Source of the DNA: Hyphobacterium sp. CCMP332
GTDB lineage: Bacteria; Bacteroidota; Bacteroidia; Cytophagales; CCMP332
Length of the DNA: 64,000 bases
Assembly (NCBI GenBank): GCA_014323545.1
Contig: CP058647.1
Location: 936,001 to 1,000,000, forward strand
Direction: 5' to 3'
The notes beneath the pieces were generated by a model. The model ran no database searches, was not told where the DNA came from, and worked only from the letters and a program-made list of their open reading frames with translations. This document shows, one piece after another, positions 9,478 through 17,453 of the stretch (position 1 is the stretch's first letter; each line of letters opens with the position of its first letter). Position numbers and translations under genes: made by a program.

Positions 9478-12400
9478 ATGACAAGATCAATTACAAAAAT
9501 ATTTTTGTTGACTGGAATGTGTTTTTATTTGTTTACCACGGCTTTCGCCGGAACAAATAATAAGACCAAGCAACAAAGTAAAGACGAGTCTAATGTGTTT
9601 AGCCTTACGCAGTCGGTAGACATGAGTGCTAAGCAGGCAAATTTAGACGCGCATGTCTTTAAAAGTAATCCAAGTAAAGTTCCTCCTGCAAACGACGATA
9701 TCTGTAATGCCATAGAAATTACAGTTGGTGCTGCACCGATCATCGGAGATAACAGAGAAGCAACTGTAGAAGTTGGAGAACCACTTCCCGCATGTTGGTT
9801 TGATGCTGCACTGGATTCAACGGTTTGGTATTATTATGTAGAAAGTGGTGGAGGTACATACACTGTAAACACTGACCTTGCTGTATTAATCAATGATGAC
9901 ACTCAGTTAGGATTATATACTTCAAGTGGAGGGTGTACAGGAACCTTGACTGAAATTGCCTGTAACGATGATGTAAGTGGTTCAAACTTCTTATCTACTG
10001 CAAGTTATTCTTCTAATGGTGGAGACACTGTTTGGGTACAGGTAGATGGATGGTCAGCTACAAGTGGAACCTTTGAAATCGAAGTAACTTTTGTACCAAC
10101 TCCTGCGGGCGGTGATGCTGCAGTTGTGGATTCACGTGGTTCTGGTATTGCCGGTAACTATACTGATGTTCCAACAAGCCAGGCCAATGGAAATAATATC
10201 GGCTTGGAAGTATTTGTAACAAATCTTGGAGCAGATTCTCTTACAGGTGTTACTGTTAATGGTACTATTACTCCGGGTGGAGCAGTGACAGGATCTATTC
10301 CGGTCTTGCTTTCAGGTGGTAATGATTTAATCACAACCAATACTATAGCCGCTACAACATCTACTGCTTACACAGCAAACTTTACAGTAACTTCAGTTGA
10401 ACCTGACGCTGATACTTCAAATAACAGCGGATCGCTTTCATTTACTACAGCTGCTGTAGGTGATTCTATTTATGCAAGAGAAAATTCTACCACATCAAAC
10501 GTAAACCTTGGTTTCACCGGTGGAACAGGACGTTTTGGTAATATTTATACTGTAAATACCACTGATACCCTGTCGTCCATTACAATTTATCTAGGTGGTG
10601 ACCCAACGGGAAAAACCTTTGAATTATTTGTTGGCCAGTTAAACGGAACAGGTGATGTATATGGTAGTCCTACCATATCCGGATTAACTGCAATTGGTTT
10701 TTATACTTTTGATGTAGGCGGTGTGATTTTAACACCTGGTGATTATCTCATAGGTGTGAACCAGTCAACTACAACGAACATTGCAGTTGGATTGACAACT
10801 TCTTATTTCAATCCAAATACTACCTATTTTGGAGGCTATGGTGCATGGAATACAATTGAATCAATTGGAAACCCTGCATTTAACGGATCATTCATGGTGA
10901 GAGCCAATTTTGGTCCAGTTGTTTCAACATCACTGACTCCATTTACACTAATTGCTCCTGCTGATGGTACTGTTTTAGATGTAACTGGCGCGGGTACACA
11001 AACCGTGAATATCTCATGGAATGCTACTACTCCTACTCCGGCGGCAACTGTGAATTATGATTGGTTATTGGATGCACAGGGTGGAAATTTCTCCAATCCT
11101 TTGGCTACAATATCTGCGGGTACCAGTACAAGTTTAACTTTAGATTATATTACTATAGATGCTCTTTTAGCTTCTTTAGGATTTAATATTGGTGATACTG
11201 CATTCACTTCATGGACAGTTAGAGCAAGTGCTCCTGGAGCCGTGCTTGATGCAACTGCTTCATTTGATTTGGATTTGATTAGAAGTGGATTAACTCCTGC
11301 TTCAGGTTCAAGAGATTTTGAAGCATACAATGCAGGTGACCTGATAGTTGCCAGTGATCCGGAATGGGAATTCTGGCCAGGTGCTACACTAGATGCACCG
11401 GTTTCTACAGCACAAGCCAACAGTGGAACAAAATCACTTCTTATTGACGGTGCTCCTAACCAGGACTTAGTCTTCAAATTAGGAGATCAAACTACAGGAA
11501 CATGGGGAGTTGGATTCAGCATGTACATTGCTACAGGAAATGGTGCTTATTACAACTTACAGGAAACTGAAGCTCCTGGTACAAGATGGCCAATAGGTAA
11601 TGTTGAATTTGATCCGGGAGGCACAGGTACAATTGACCTTGTATCACCTGCGGCCACCTTTACATTCCCTCACGATCAGTGGTTTGACGTAAGAAATTAT
11701 GTTGACCTTGATAATGATTCATTCCAGGTTTGGATTGACAATACACTTGTTCTTTCAGAAGCGTGGACATTTAATGGTGGAACTACTCAGTTGGGTGGCA
11801 TTAATATTTACCCACAAGGAGATGCAGGTAATCCTCCGGCACAACAGGTATTCTACCTTGACGATATGTATTTCCAACCGGATTCTTTGAGAACACCGGT
11901 AACATATTCATTCAGTCCATTTAATCTAACTTCTCCTCCTGATCAAACAAGATTGGAAGTTGAAGATGGAAATGCGACTCCTGTTGTAATTGACTGGGAT
12001 GCAACTACTGTTACACCTTCTGCTACACCTATGTACAACTGGTATCTTGATGTTCAAGGCGGAACGTTCACAAACCCATTACTGGACTTTGCTTCTGATA
12101 ATGGTGGAATGGATTCTCAATTGACATTGACATCCGGAGCGATTGATACCGAGTTAGCCAACTTGGGTATTCCTCCTGGAGACTCAGTTGATGTGATTTG
12201 GACGGTTGAAGCCTCAGTGCTTGGACAAGGTGCTTTTGCAGCTAACGGACCATTTGATATCAGATTGGTTAGAATAGATAATACATCACTGGATGCATCT
12301 GCAATTGCCAGAAATGTAAGCTTCTATCCTAATCCTACTGAAGGTCAGTTGATAGTAAAAGTTAGAGAGAATGCTGTGAATAATGTTGTGATCCAATCTA

Positions 12401-12540
12401 TGATCGGACAAAACTTGAAATCTTTCGAGATCAACAGTACAACAAATGTTCTTGATCTTTCTGACTTGAGCAGCGGAATGTATATAATCAGGTTTGTTAG
12501 TGACTCTGAAGAATTCTCTCAGAAAATAATAATCGAATAA
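9478..12540 (+). CDS. Large T9SS-secreted multidomain surface protein
   Basis: A 1020-residue Thr/Ser/Gly/Asp-rich secreted protein. A signal peptide (about 1-24, ending TTAFA) is followed by a NDDICNAIEI beta domain (about 73-205), a CARDB-like segment, two copies of a SusE-like module with a (W/Y)-LD-QGG-F-NP core (about 488-600 and 810-930), and between them a lectin/LamG-like domain (about 605-800). The C-terminus (about 945-1020) is a type A T9SS sorting domain: SFYPNPTEGQLIVKV, then SSGMYIIRF and a terminal Ile-rich strand. It is probably exported across the outer membrane and attached to the surface or released. No catalytic motif was found; an adhesin or glycan-binding role is a guess. 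It is monocistronic, followed by a strong terminator. Confidence 0.88.
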   Translation: MTRSITKIFLLTGMCFYLFTTAFAGTNNKTKQQSKDESNVFSLTQSVDMSAKQANLDAHVFKSNPSKVPPANDDICNAIEITVGAAPIIGDNREATVEVGEPLPACWFDAALDSTVWYYYVESGGGTYTVNTDLAVLINDDTQLGLYTSSGGCTGTLTEIACNDDVSGSNFLSTASYSSNGGDTVWVQVDGWSATSGTFEIEVTFVPTPAGGDAAVVDSRGSGIAGNYTDVPTSQANGNNIGLEVFVTNLGADSLTGVTVNGTITPGGAVTGSIPVLLSGGNDLITTNTIAATTSTAYTANFTVTSVEPDADTSNNSGSLSFTTAAVGDSIYARENSTTSNVNLGFTGGTGRFGNIYTVNTTDTLSSITIYLGGDPTGKTFELFVGQLNGTGDVYGSPTISGLTAIGFYTFDVGGVILTPGDYLIGVNQSTTTNIAVGLTTSYFNPNTTYFGGYGAWNTIESIGNPAFNGSFMVRANFGPVVSTSLTPFTLIAPADGTVLDVTGAGTQTVNISWNATTPTPAATVNYDWLLDAQGGNFSNPLATISAGTSTSLTLDYITIDALLASLGFNIGDTAFTSWTVRASAPGAVLDATASFDLDLIRSGLTPASGSRDFEAYNAGDLIVASDPEWEFWPGATLDAPVSTAQANSGTKSLLIDGAPNQDLVFKLGDQTTGTWGVGFSMYIATGNGAYYNLQETEAPGTRWPIGNVEFDPGGTGTIDLVSPAATFTFPHDQWFDVRNYVDLDNDSFQVWIDNTLVLSEAWTFNGGTTQLGGINIYPQGDAGNPPAQQVFYLDDMYFQPDSLRTPVTYSFSPFNLTSPPDQTRLEVEDGNATPVVIDWDATTVTPSATPMYNWYLDVQGGTFTNPLLDFASDNGGMDSQLTLTSGAIDTELANLGIPPGDSVDVIWTVEASVLGQGAFAANGPFDIRLVRIDNTSLDASAIARNVSFYPNPTEGQLIVKVRENAVNNVVIQSMIGQNLKSFEINSTTNVLDLSDLSSGMYIIRFVSDSEEFSQKIIIE

Positions 12541-12561
12541 ACCTTTTTATTACTGATTAAC

Positions 12562-12590
12562 AAAAAGGCGGGCATGTCCCGCCTTTTTTT
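12562..12590 (+). terminator. Rho-independent terminator after the T9SS cargo gene
   Basis: An 11-bp perfect stem (AAAAAGGCGGG at 12562-12572 with CCCGCCTTTTT at 12578-12588) has a five-base loop and runs into a T tract. It starts 22 bases after the stop codon at 12540. Confidence 0.9.
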
Positions 12591-12603
12591 ATGCCCTAAT
12601 TTG

Positions 12604-12612
12604 TAATTTCGC
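12604..12612 (+). promoter_or_regulatory. Candidate -7 promoter element of the M13 peptidase gene
   Basis: TAATTTCGC lies 31 bases before the ATG at 12643 and just after the preceding terminator. It is identical to the box before gldC and close to the Bacteroidota -7 consensus TAnnTTTG. Confidence 0.4.
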
Positions 12613-12642
12613 CTTCTTAATATTTGATTAACAATAATAACG

Positions 12643-14694
12643 ATGACAAAACTTAGAAAAATAGTATTTATAATACCATTGGCATTTTGGATGATTTCCT
12701 GTCAGACAGGTGAAAAGGAAACTGAAGAAACCACAATGAAATACATTGATGTGTCCAATATGGATACCACTGTTCGTCCGCAAGATGATTTCTTTATTTA
12801 CGCAAATGGAGCATGGCTGGACAGCAATGACATACCCGCTTCAAAATCTTCATGGGGAAGTTTTAATATTCTCGCAGAGAACAACAGAAAAAACCTTCGT
12901 AAAATAGTTGAAGCAGCAGCGAATGATTCTACTGCAGAAGAAGGAAGCATTACCGATAAGGTCGGGGATTTTTATGACAGTGGAATGGATTCCCTGAAAA
13001 TTGAAGAACTGGGTATTTCTCCCTTGCAAGCTCAACTGGACAAAATTGCTGGTATTAATTCAAAAGAAGAACTAATAGATGCAGCTGCATATCTACGATC
13101 TGAAACTGTAGGAACAATGTTTGGGATGTGGGTTGGTCAGGATGAAAAAAATCCCGAAGCCTATATTTTGAATTTCTATCAGGGAGGATTGGGTCTTCCC
13201 GACAGGGATTATTACTTCAAGACGGATGAAAGATCAACAATGATCCAGGAAGAATACAAAAAGCATATTGCAAAAATGCTTGAGTTTACCGGGTACGATC
13301 AGGCTAATGCTGAAGAAGCCGCATTAAAAGTCTATGAATTGGAAAAAACACTGGCTGAAAATTCCAGAAAAAGACAAGATTTGAGAGATGCAGAGAACAA
13401 TTACAACAAATTCCTTCTTAGCGATTTCGATTCGGAATTGAGTAATTTTCCTTTGACTAATTTCTTAAACTCACTGGGTTTAAGCGAAGTGAAAGAAATC
13501 GTTGTCGGTCAACCTGAATTTTACACTGGATTAAATGAAGCCCTGGCAACAATTCCTTTGGAAGATTGGAAAAACTACCTGAAATGGAATGCCATTTCTG
13601 AACATGCAGAATTTCTAAATAACGATATTGCTCAGGAAGACTTTCACTTTTACAGCACCATTTTAAGAGGTGTGCCTGAAATGGAACCGAGATGGAAACG
13701 TGTAATGCTTACAATAAACGGTTTAATGGGAGAAGCAGTTGGGCAGGTATATGTAAAAGAATATTTTCCACCTGAAGCTAAAGATGTGGCCATGACCATG
13801 ATTAATGATATACAGGCCGCTTTTAAGGAAAGAATTCAAACCCTGGATTGGATGAGCGAAGAAACAAAGGAAAAAGCCCTTGTCAAATTATCAACCTTTG
13901 TCAAAAAAATAGGCTATCCCGATAAATGGACTGATTATTCAAGCGTTGAAATAAGTCCTGATACCTATTTTCAAAATGTGATAAGTGCAAGTAAATTTCA
14001 GCAGAGAGAAAACTACGAGAAATTAGGCAAGGAGATTGACAGAGATGAGTGGTTTATGTCACCTCCAACCGTAAATGCTTATTATAATCCAACCATGAAT
14101 GAAATCGTATTTCCGGCAGGAATTTTAGCCTTCCCGTTTTTTGATTTTAAAGCCGATGCAGCCATTAATTATGGTGGAATTGGTGCAGTAATCGGTCATG
14201 AACTTACCCACGGTTTTGACGATCAGGGAAGCAAATACGATGAAACAGGCATGTTAAATAATTGGTGGACGGATGAAGACAGAGAAAAATTCGATGCGAA
14301 AACACAGGTACTTGTTGATCACTATTCGAATTTTACTGTATTGGATACAGTTCACATTAACGGTAATCTAACTCTGGGCGAAAACATCGCCGATCTGGGA
14401 GGTTTGAGCATTGCATATGATGCTTTACAAAAGTATTATGAAAGAAATGGCCAACCTGAAATGATTGATGGTTTTACCGGTAATCAGCGTTTTTTCCTTA
14501 GCTGGGCACAAGTATGGCGAATTAAATATACAGATGACGCTCTAATGCAGAGAATAATGACCGATTCTCATTCACCCGGGATGTACAGGGTAAATGGCGT
14601 TCTTTCAAATATGCCGGAATTTTATCAGGCATTTAATGTTGAAGAAGGCGATCAACTCTATCGGCCGGACGATGAAAGAGCAAAAATCTGGTAA
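12643..14694 (+). CDS. M13-family metallopeptidase (neprilysin/PepO-like), lipoprotein
   Basis: The 683-residue zinc endopeptidase has the normal length for M13 (neprilysin/endothelin-converting-enzyme family). A lipoprotein signal ends with FWMISC (Cys20), so the enzyme is envelope-anchored and faces the periplasm or cell surface. The M13 N-terminal domain starts near RPQDDFFIYANGAW. The zinc motif is HELTH at about 519-523 within VIGHELTHGFDDQG, the third ligand glutamate is in ENIADLGG, and NAYYNPTMNEIVFPAGI is the conserved substrate-cleft block. Family members degrade oligopeptides. It is flanked by terminators on both sides, so it is transcribed alone. Confidence 0.95.
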   Translation: MTKLRKIVFIIPLAFWMISCQTGEKETEETTMKYIDVSNMDTTVRPQDDFFIYANGAWLDSNDIPASKSSWGSFNILAENNRKNLRKIVEAAANDSTAEEGSITDKVGDFYDSGMDSLKIEELGISPLQAQLDKIAGINSKEELIDAAAYLRSETVGTMFGMWVGQDEKNPEAYILNFYQGGLGLPDRDYYFKTDERSTMIQEEYKKHIAKMLEFTGYDQANAEEAALKVYELEKTLAENSRKRQDLRDAENNYNKFLLSDFDSELSNFPLTNFLNSLGLSEVKEIVVGQPEFYTGLNEALATIPLEDWKNYLKWNAISEHAEFLNNDIAQEDFHFYSTILRGVPEMEPRWKRVMLTINGLMGEAVGQVYVKEYFPPEAKDVAMTMINDIQAAFKERIQTLDWMSEETKEKALVKLSTFVKKIGYPDKWTDYSSVEISPDTYFQNVISASKFQQRENYEKLGKEIDRDEWFMSPPTVNAYYNPTMNEIVFPAGILAFPFFDFKADAAINYGGIGAVIGHELTHGFDDQGSKYDETGMLNNWWTDEDREKFDAKTQVLVDHYSNFTVLDTVHINGNLTLGENIADLGGLSIAYDALQKYYERNGQPEMIDGFTGNQRFFLSWAQVWRIKYTDDALMQRIMTDSHSPGMYRVNGVLSNMPEFYQAFNVEEGDQLYRPDDERAKIW

Positions 14695-14699
14695 AAAAT

Positions 14700-14726
14700 T
14701 AAGCCCCTTTACAGGGGCTTTTTTTA
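14700..14726. terminator. Bidirectional hairpin terminator between convergent genes
   Basis: AAGCCCC (14701-14707) pairs with GGGGCTT (14714-14720) around a six-base loop, followed by seven T on the plus strand and AATTTTTT on the minus strand. It serves both the M13 gene and the convergent DUF4403 gene, whose stop codon at 14724 overlaps its edge. Confidence 0.85.
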
Positions 14727-16136
14727 TACATTGAATTTAAAATTAGACTGTCCTTCAATTCTGATTAATATTTCAACTTCATTTTTTTTCAAGTTGAAAT
14801 CCTTGATTTCAAAATCGAGGTTCATTAATTCCAATTTTAATTTGCTATCACCGGACAGTTTTGCAAATAATTTCATAACTGAGTTCTGAACCTTAAGAAA
14901 TAAAGGTTCGAGCGGCCAGTTAATCTTTTCCTGTATTTGTGACTTTAAACCAGGGAAATATAATTTATAAAGCAATGACCATAAGAAATTATCGCTATAA
15001 AAATTTGATTTCATATTGTCGAGAAAAATGGATTTGCTAAGACTATCATAAGCCAATTGTCCTCTAGTGCTTATCAATCCTTTGATTTTTCCATCTACAT
15101 CCGCATTGAGGTAAACATTCTCATTATTCCATTTACCTGTTTTAAAATTATTAACTTGAATTTCTTCCGGTAAGGATTTCAAAACTGCTTTTCTATCAAT
15201 TTGCTTTTTAATCAGTGTATCCAAGCTTAAATAATCGATATTAACTTTTAGCTCTATATTGAATTTATCCGGAATGTCATCTACAGCGTACAGTTTTAAA
15301 TTTTTTGTGTCGATAAATGAACTGTCCACTCTTTTTGAATTTATATTCATCAAAGTGCGCAATCCGGCCTTTACTTTAATTGAATCATTACTTATCCTCG
15401 GAGTAGATTCAATAATCAGGCTTTGAGGTTCCAATTCCATCCACAGGTCAATATCTTTGGTTTTGATAAAATTGTATTTGGGAATTTCCTCCGTTGTTTT
15501 TAGTACCAATTCCTTCAAATTGATTTCAGATTTTGCCGTTCTGCTGATAATGTCAGAAAGAAATTTCTCATTAGCAATCAATACAGATTCTATGGCCGTA
15601 CTCAAATCCACTTTTATTGGACCTGCTTGAATGACCGGTTTATTGGGCCATTCAATATTGATTATTTCTGTTGATATGCCATATTTAAACGAATTAAAGA
15701 ATCTAATTTTTGAAGCAAGGTTTAATACCAATTCCAGCTCAAATCCGGGCTCAGCTCTAATTTTTACACCCAGAATGGATTCATTTATTAGAATTTTTCC
15801 ATTGACCTTTACTGGCACTTTGTAAAATAATTGATTATCAGAACCATTTAATTTGATCTGACCTGTTCTTTCTACATTTATTTTCATGTTTACAGCACCT
15901 CGCTTTACATACTTTTCATCTTTGTATAGCTCTTTACCTAAATCAGAATTGATTCGCGCTTCTATGTCTTTTAATGCTACTCCAAATTCAGAAAATATTA
16001 ATGAGGTATCTATACTTAAATTTTGATCCTCAGGCTGCTCTCCATAGATTCTGTTAAAATCGGGCTTCGGTTTACAGGAAACCAAATACAAAAGAAAAAT
16101 GATTGCAATTTTAATTCTTAAAGCGTTTTGACCCAT
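14724..16136 (-). CDS. DUF4403-family lipoprotein
   Basis: A 470-residue protein with a lipoprotein signal (FLLYLVSC, Cys21). It resembles DUF4403 proteins in length and in the pattern near the N-terminus: NLSIDTSLIFSEFGVALKDIEARINSDLGKELYKDE, then repeated amphipathic strands such as NGKILINESILGVKI. The predicted structure is a long beta-rich fold reminiscent of lipid-binding elongated (TULIP/BPI-like) proteins; that comparison is inference. DUF4403 proteins have no established function. The gene stands alone, convergent with the M13 gene and divergent from a small hypothetical gene. Confidence 0.7.
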   Translation of the reverse strand: MGQNALRIKIAIIFLLYLVSCKPKPDFNRIYGEQPEDQNLSIDTSLIFSEFGVALKDIEARINSDLGKELYKDEKYVKRGAVNMKINVERTGQIKLNGSDNQLFYKVPVKVNGKILINESILGVKIRAEPGFELELVLNLASKIRFFNSFKYGISTEIINIEWPNKPVIQAGPIKVDLSTAIESVLIANEKFLSDIISRTAKSEINLKELVLKTTEEIPKYNFIKTKDIDLWMELEPQSLIIESTPRISNDSIKVKAGLRTLMNINSKRVDSSFIDTKNLKLYAVDDIPDKFNIELKVNIDYLSLDTLIKKQIDRKAVLKSLPEEIQVNNFKTGKWNNENVYLNADVDGKIKGLISTRGQLAYDSLSKSIFLDNMKSNFYSDNFLWSLLYKLYFPGLKSQIQEKINWPLEPLFLKVQNSVMKLFAKLSGDSKLKLELMNLDFEIKDFNLKKNEVEILIRIEGQSNFKFNV

Positions 16137-16234
16137 AATTGACCTCTATGTAATATTCCTTGAAAACTGCTAAATAAAACCTTATATTCCATATACGCTT
16201 TATTTTATTAATATTGCCGGATATAATTAAAATA

Positions 16235-16795
16235 ATGGTTTTTGGCCTTGTATCTTTTGTTATCGGCCATACTGCAACTGAAAAGCTTGCCAATGAACAA
16301 GTGGCTTCAATTGCAATAGATACTGCTGACAACATTTACAGACTGCAATTAATAAAAGACAAACAATTGGAAAAATTGCCGGATTCTGTAATTCTTTCTT
16401 CACAGGATTTTAGAAATCCATTCTTTATCTCAAAAACCGATAGCAATAATGTGCTGCAGTGGATTCGAAATGTAGGTGGAAGCCCATTTGAATTACCCAA
16501 TAAAATCTTTGCCAGTCCTGATAATTCAATCTTTTTAATCGGAACAGTAGGCAGGCAATTTGCCTTTAATCAGAGCAATGCAAGGGGCATTGACAATACC
16601 ATGTCATATACAGCTTTTATTGTAAAGTTCAATGAAAATGGAAAAGAAGAATGGGCCAACTTTATAATTGGTCTTGATGTTTACAGATACTTTAATTTTA
16701 GCTACATCAACGGTCAACCTACAATCGAAGGCTTTTTTAACGGTTTCTATAGAAAAATGACCATATGGCCGAATTCGAATATCTATTGGAGGTAA
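16235..16795 (+). CDS. Small hypothetical protein with one SBBP-like repeat
   Basis: From the ATG at 16235 the product is 186 residues (a TTG at 16214 would add seven). The N-terminus is hydrophobic (MVFGLVSFVIGHTA) and could be a weak signal peptide. The centre, WIRNVGGSPFELPNKIFASP plus NSIFLIGTVGRQFAF, matches the rhythm of SBBP/beta-propeller repeats (W...GG...D...I..D..G.IY..G.F), which normally occur in long tandem arrays. Here there is little more than one and a half repeats, so this may be a remnant or truncated member of such a secreted protein. The protein ends shortly after at NIYWR. Function unknown. Confidence 0.5.
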   Translation: MVFGLVSFVIGHTATEKLANEQVASIAIDTADNIYRLQLIKDKQLEKLPDSVILSSQDFRNPFFISKTDSNNVLQWIRNVGGSPFELPNKIFASPDNSIFLIGTVGRQFAFNQSNARGIDNTMSYTAFIVKFNENGKEEWANFIIGLDVYRYFNFSYINGQPTIEGFFNGFYRKMTIWPNSNIYWR

Positions 16796-16817
16796 TTAAG
16801 TTATATCGACAAATTAT

Positions 16818-17453
16818 TTAATCGCTATTTGAATTGAAATCCAGGATTTCTTTCAATTTGCCATTCTTCTTAAAAAATTTCCACTCTCCCACCATTTCAC
16901 CCATTAAAAGCTCTCCTTCGGAATCCAGCTTTCCATTGGAGTAAATTTTCCATTTACCGCTTTGTTCACCCATTTTAAATTCACCTTCCTTATCAATATC
17001 TCCATTTTCCAAATAAAATATCCAATAGCCATGAGGCATCCCATATTTGTAAAATCCAACTGATTTTTTATTTCCATTCTCGTAAAAAGCAGACCATTTT
17101 CCATCGTATAGCCCCTCTTTATAGTCACCGCTTCGTTTTATTTGGCTGCCATCATAATATTCGGTTGAATGACCGGCTTTTAGCCCCTCTTCCCAATTCT
17201 CTTCAGAAATTAATTCTTCTTGAAAATTATATCTCATAGATTTTCCATGAAGTTTCCCCTTACTGTAATTTTCGATTGAATTGAGATTTCCATTTGGATA
17301 GAGCAAAGTCCATTTCCCCTCTTTATTGCCATTAAGCATTTTTCCAAATGCTTTGAGCTGTCCGGAAACGTAATATAAACTATCTACCTTTTGAGCATTC
17401 AAAATCAATGGGCAGATAATGAATAGAAGAATTGTATTAAAAGGTTTCTTCAT
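16818..17453 (-). CDS. MORN-variant repeat protein, short
   Basis: A 211-residue secreted protein with a signal peptide (about 1-20, ending LILNA) and about seven MORN-variant repeats of 23-24 residues with the pattern GxxxxGxxxGxWxxYxxNGxL. Database annotation often labels such proteins YwqK-family antitoxins. Nothing here supports a toxin-antitoxin role, because there is no nearby toxin and the protein is exported. The start overlaps the end of the larger MORN gene by 17 bases in another frame, so the two are co-transcribed and probably arose by duplication of one repeat architecture. Confidence 0.8.
   Translation of the reverse strand: MKKPFNTILLFIICPLILNAQKVDSLYYVSGQLKAFGKMLNGNKEGKWTLLYPNGNLNSIENYSKGKLHGKSMRYNFQEELISEENWEEGLKAGHSTEYYDGSQIKRSGDYKEGLYDGKWSAFYENGNKKSVGFYKYGMPHGYWIFYLENGDIDKEGEFKMGEQSGKWKIYSNGKLDSEGELLMGEMVGEWKFFKKNGKLKEILDFNSNSD

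Noticed and set aside
9378-9560. Small ORF upstream of and overlapping the T9SS cargo gene
   Set aside because: It is in another frame, rich in Phe/Lys from AT-rich leader DNA, and overlaps the true start of the cargo gene; judged non-coding.
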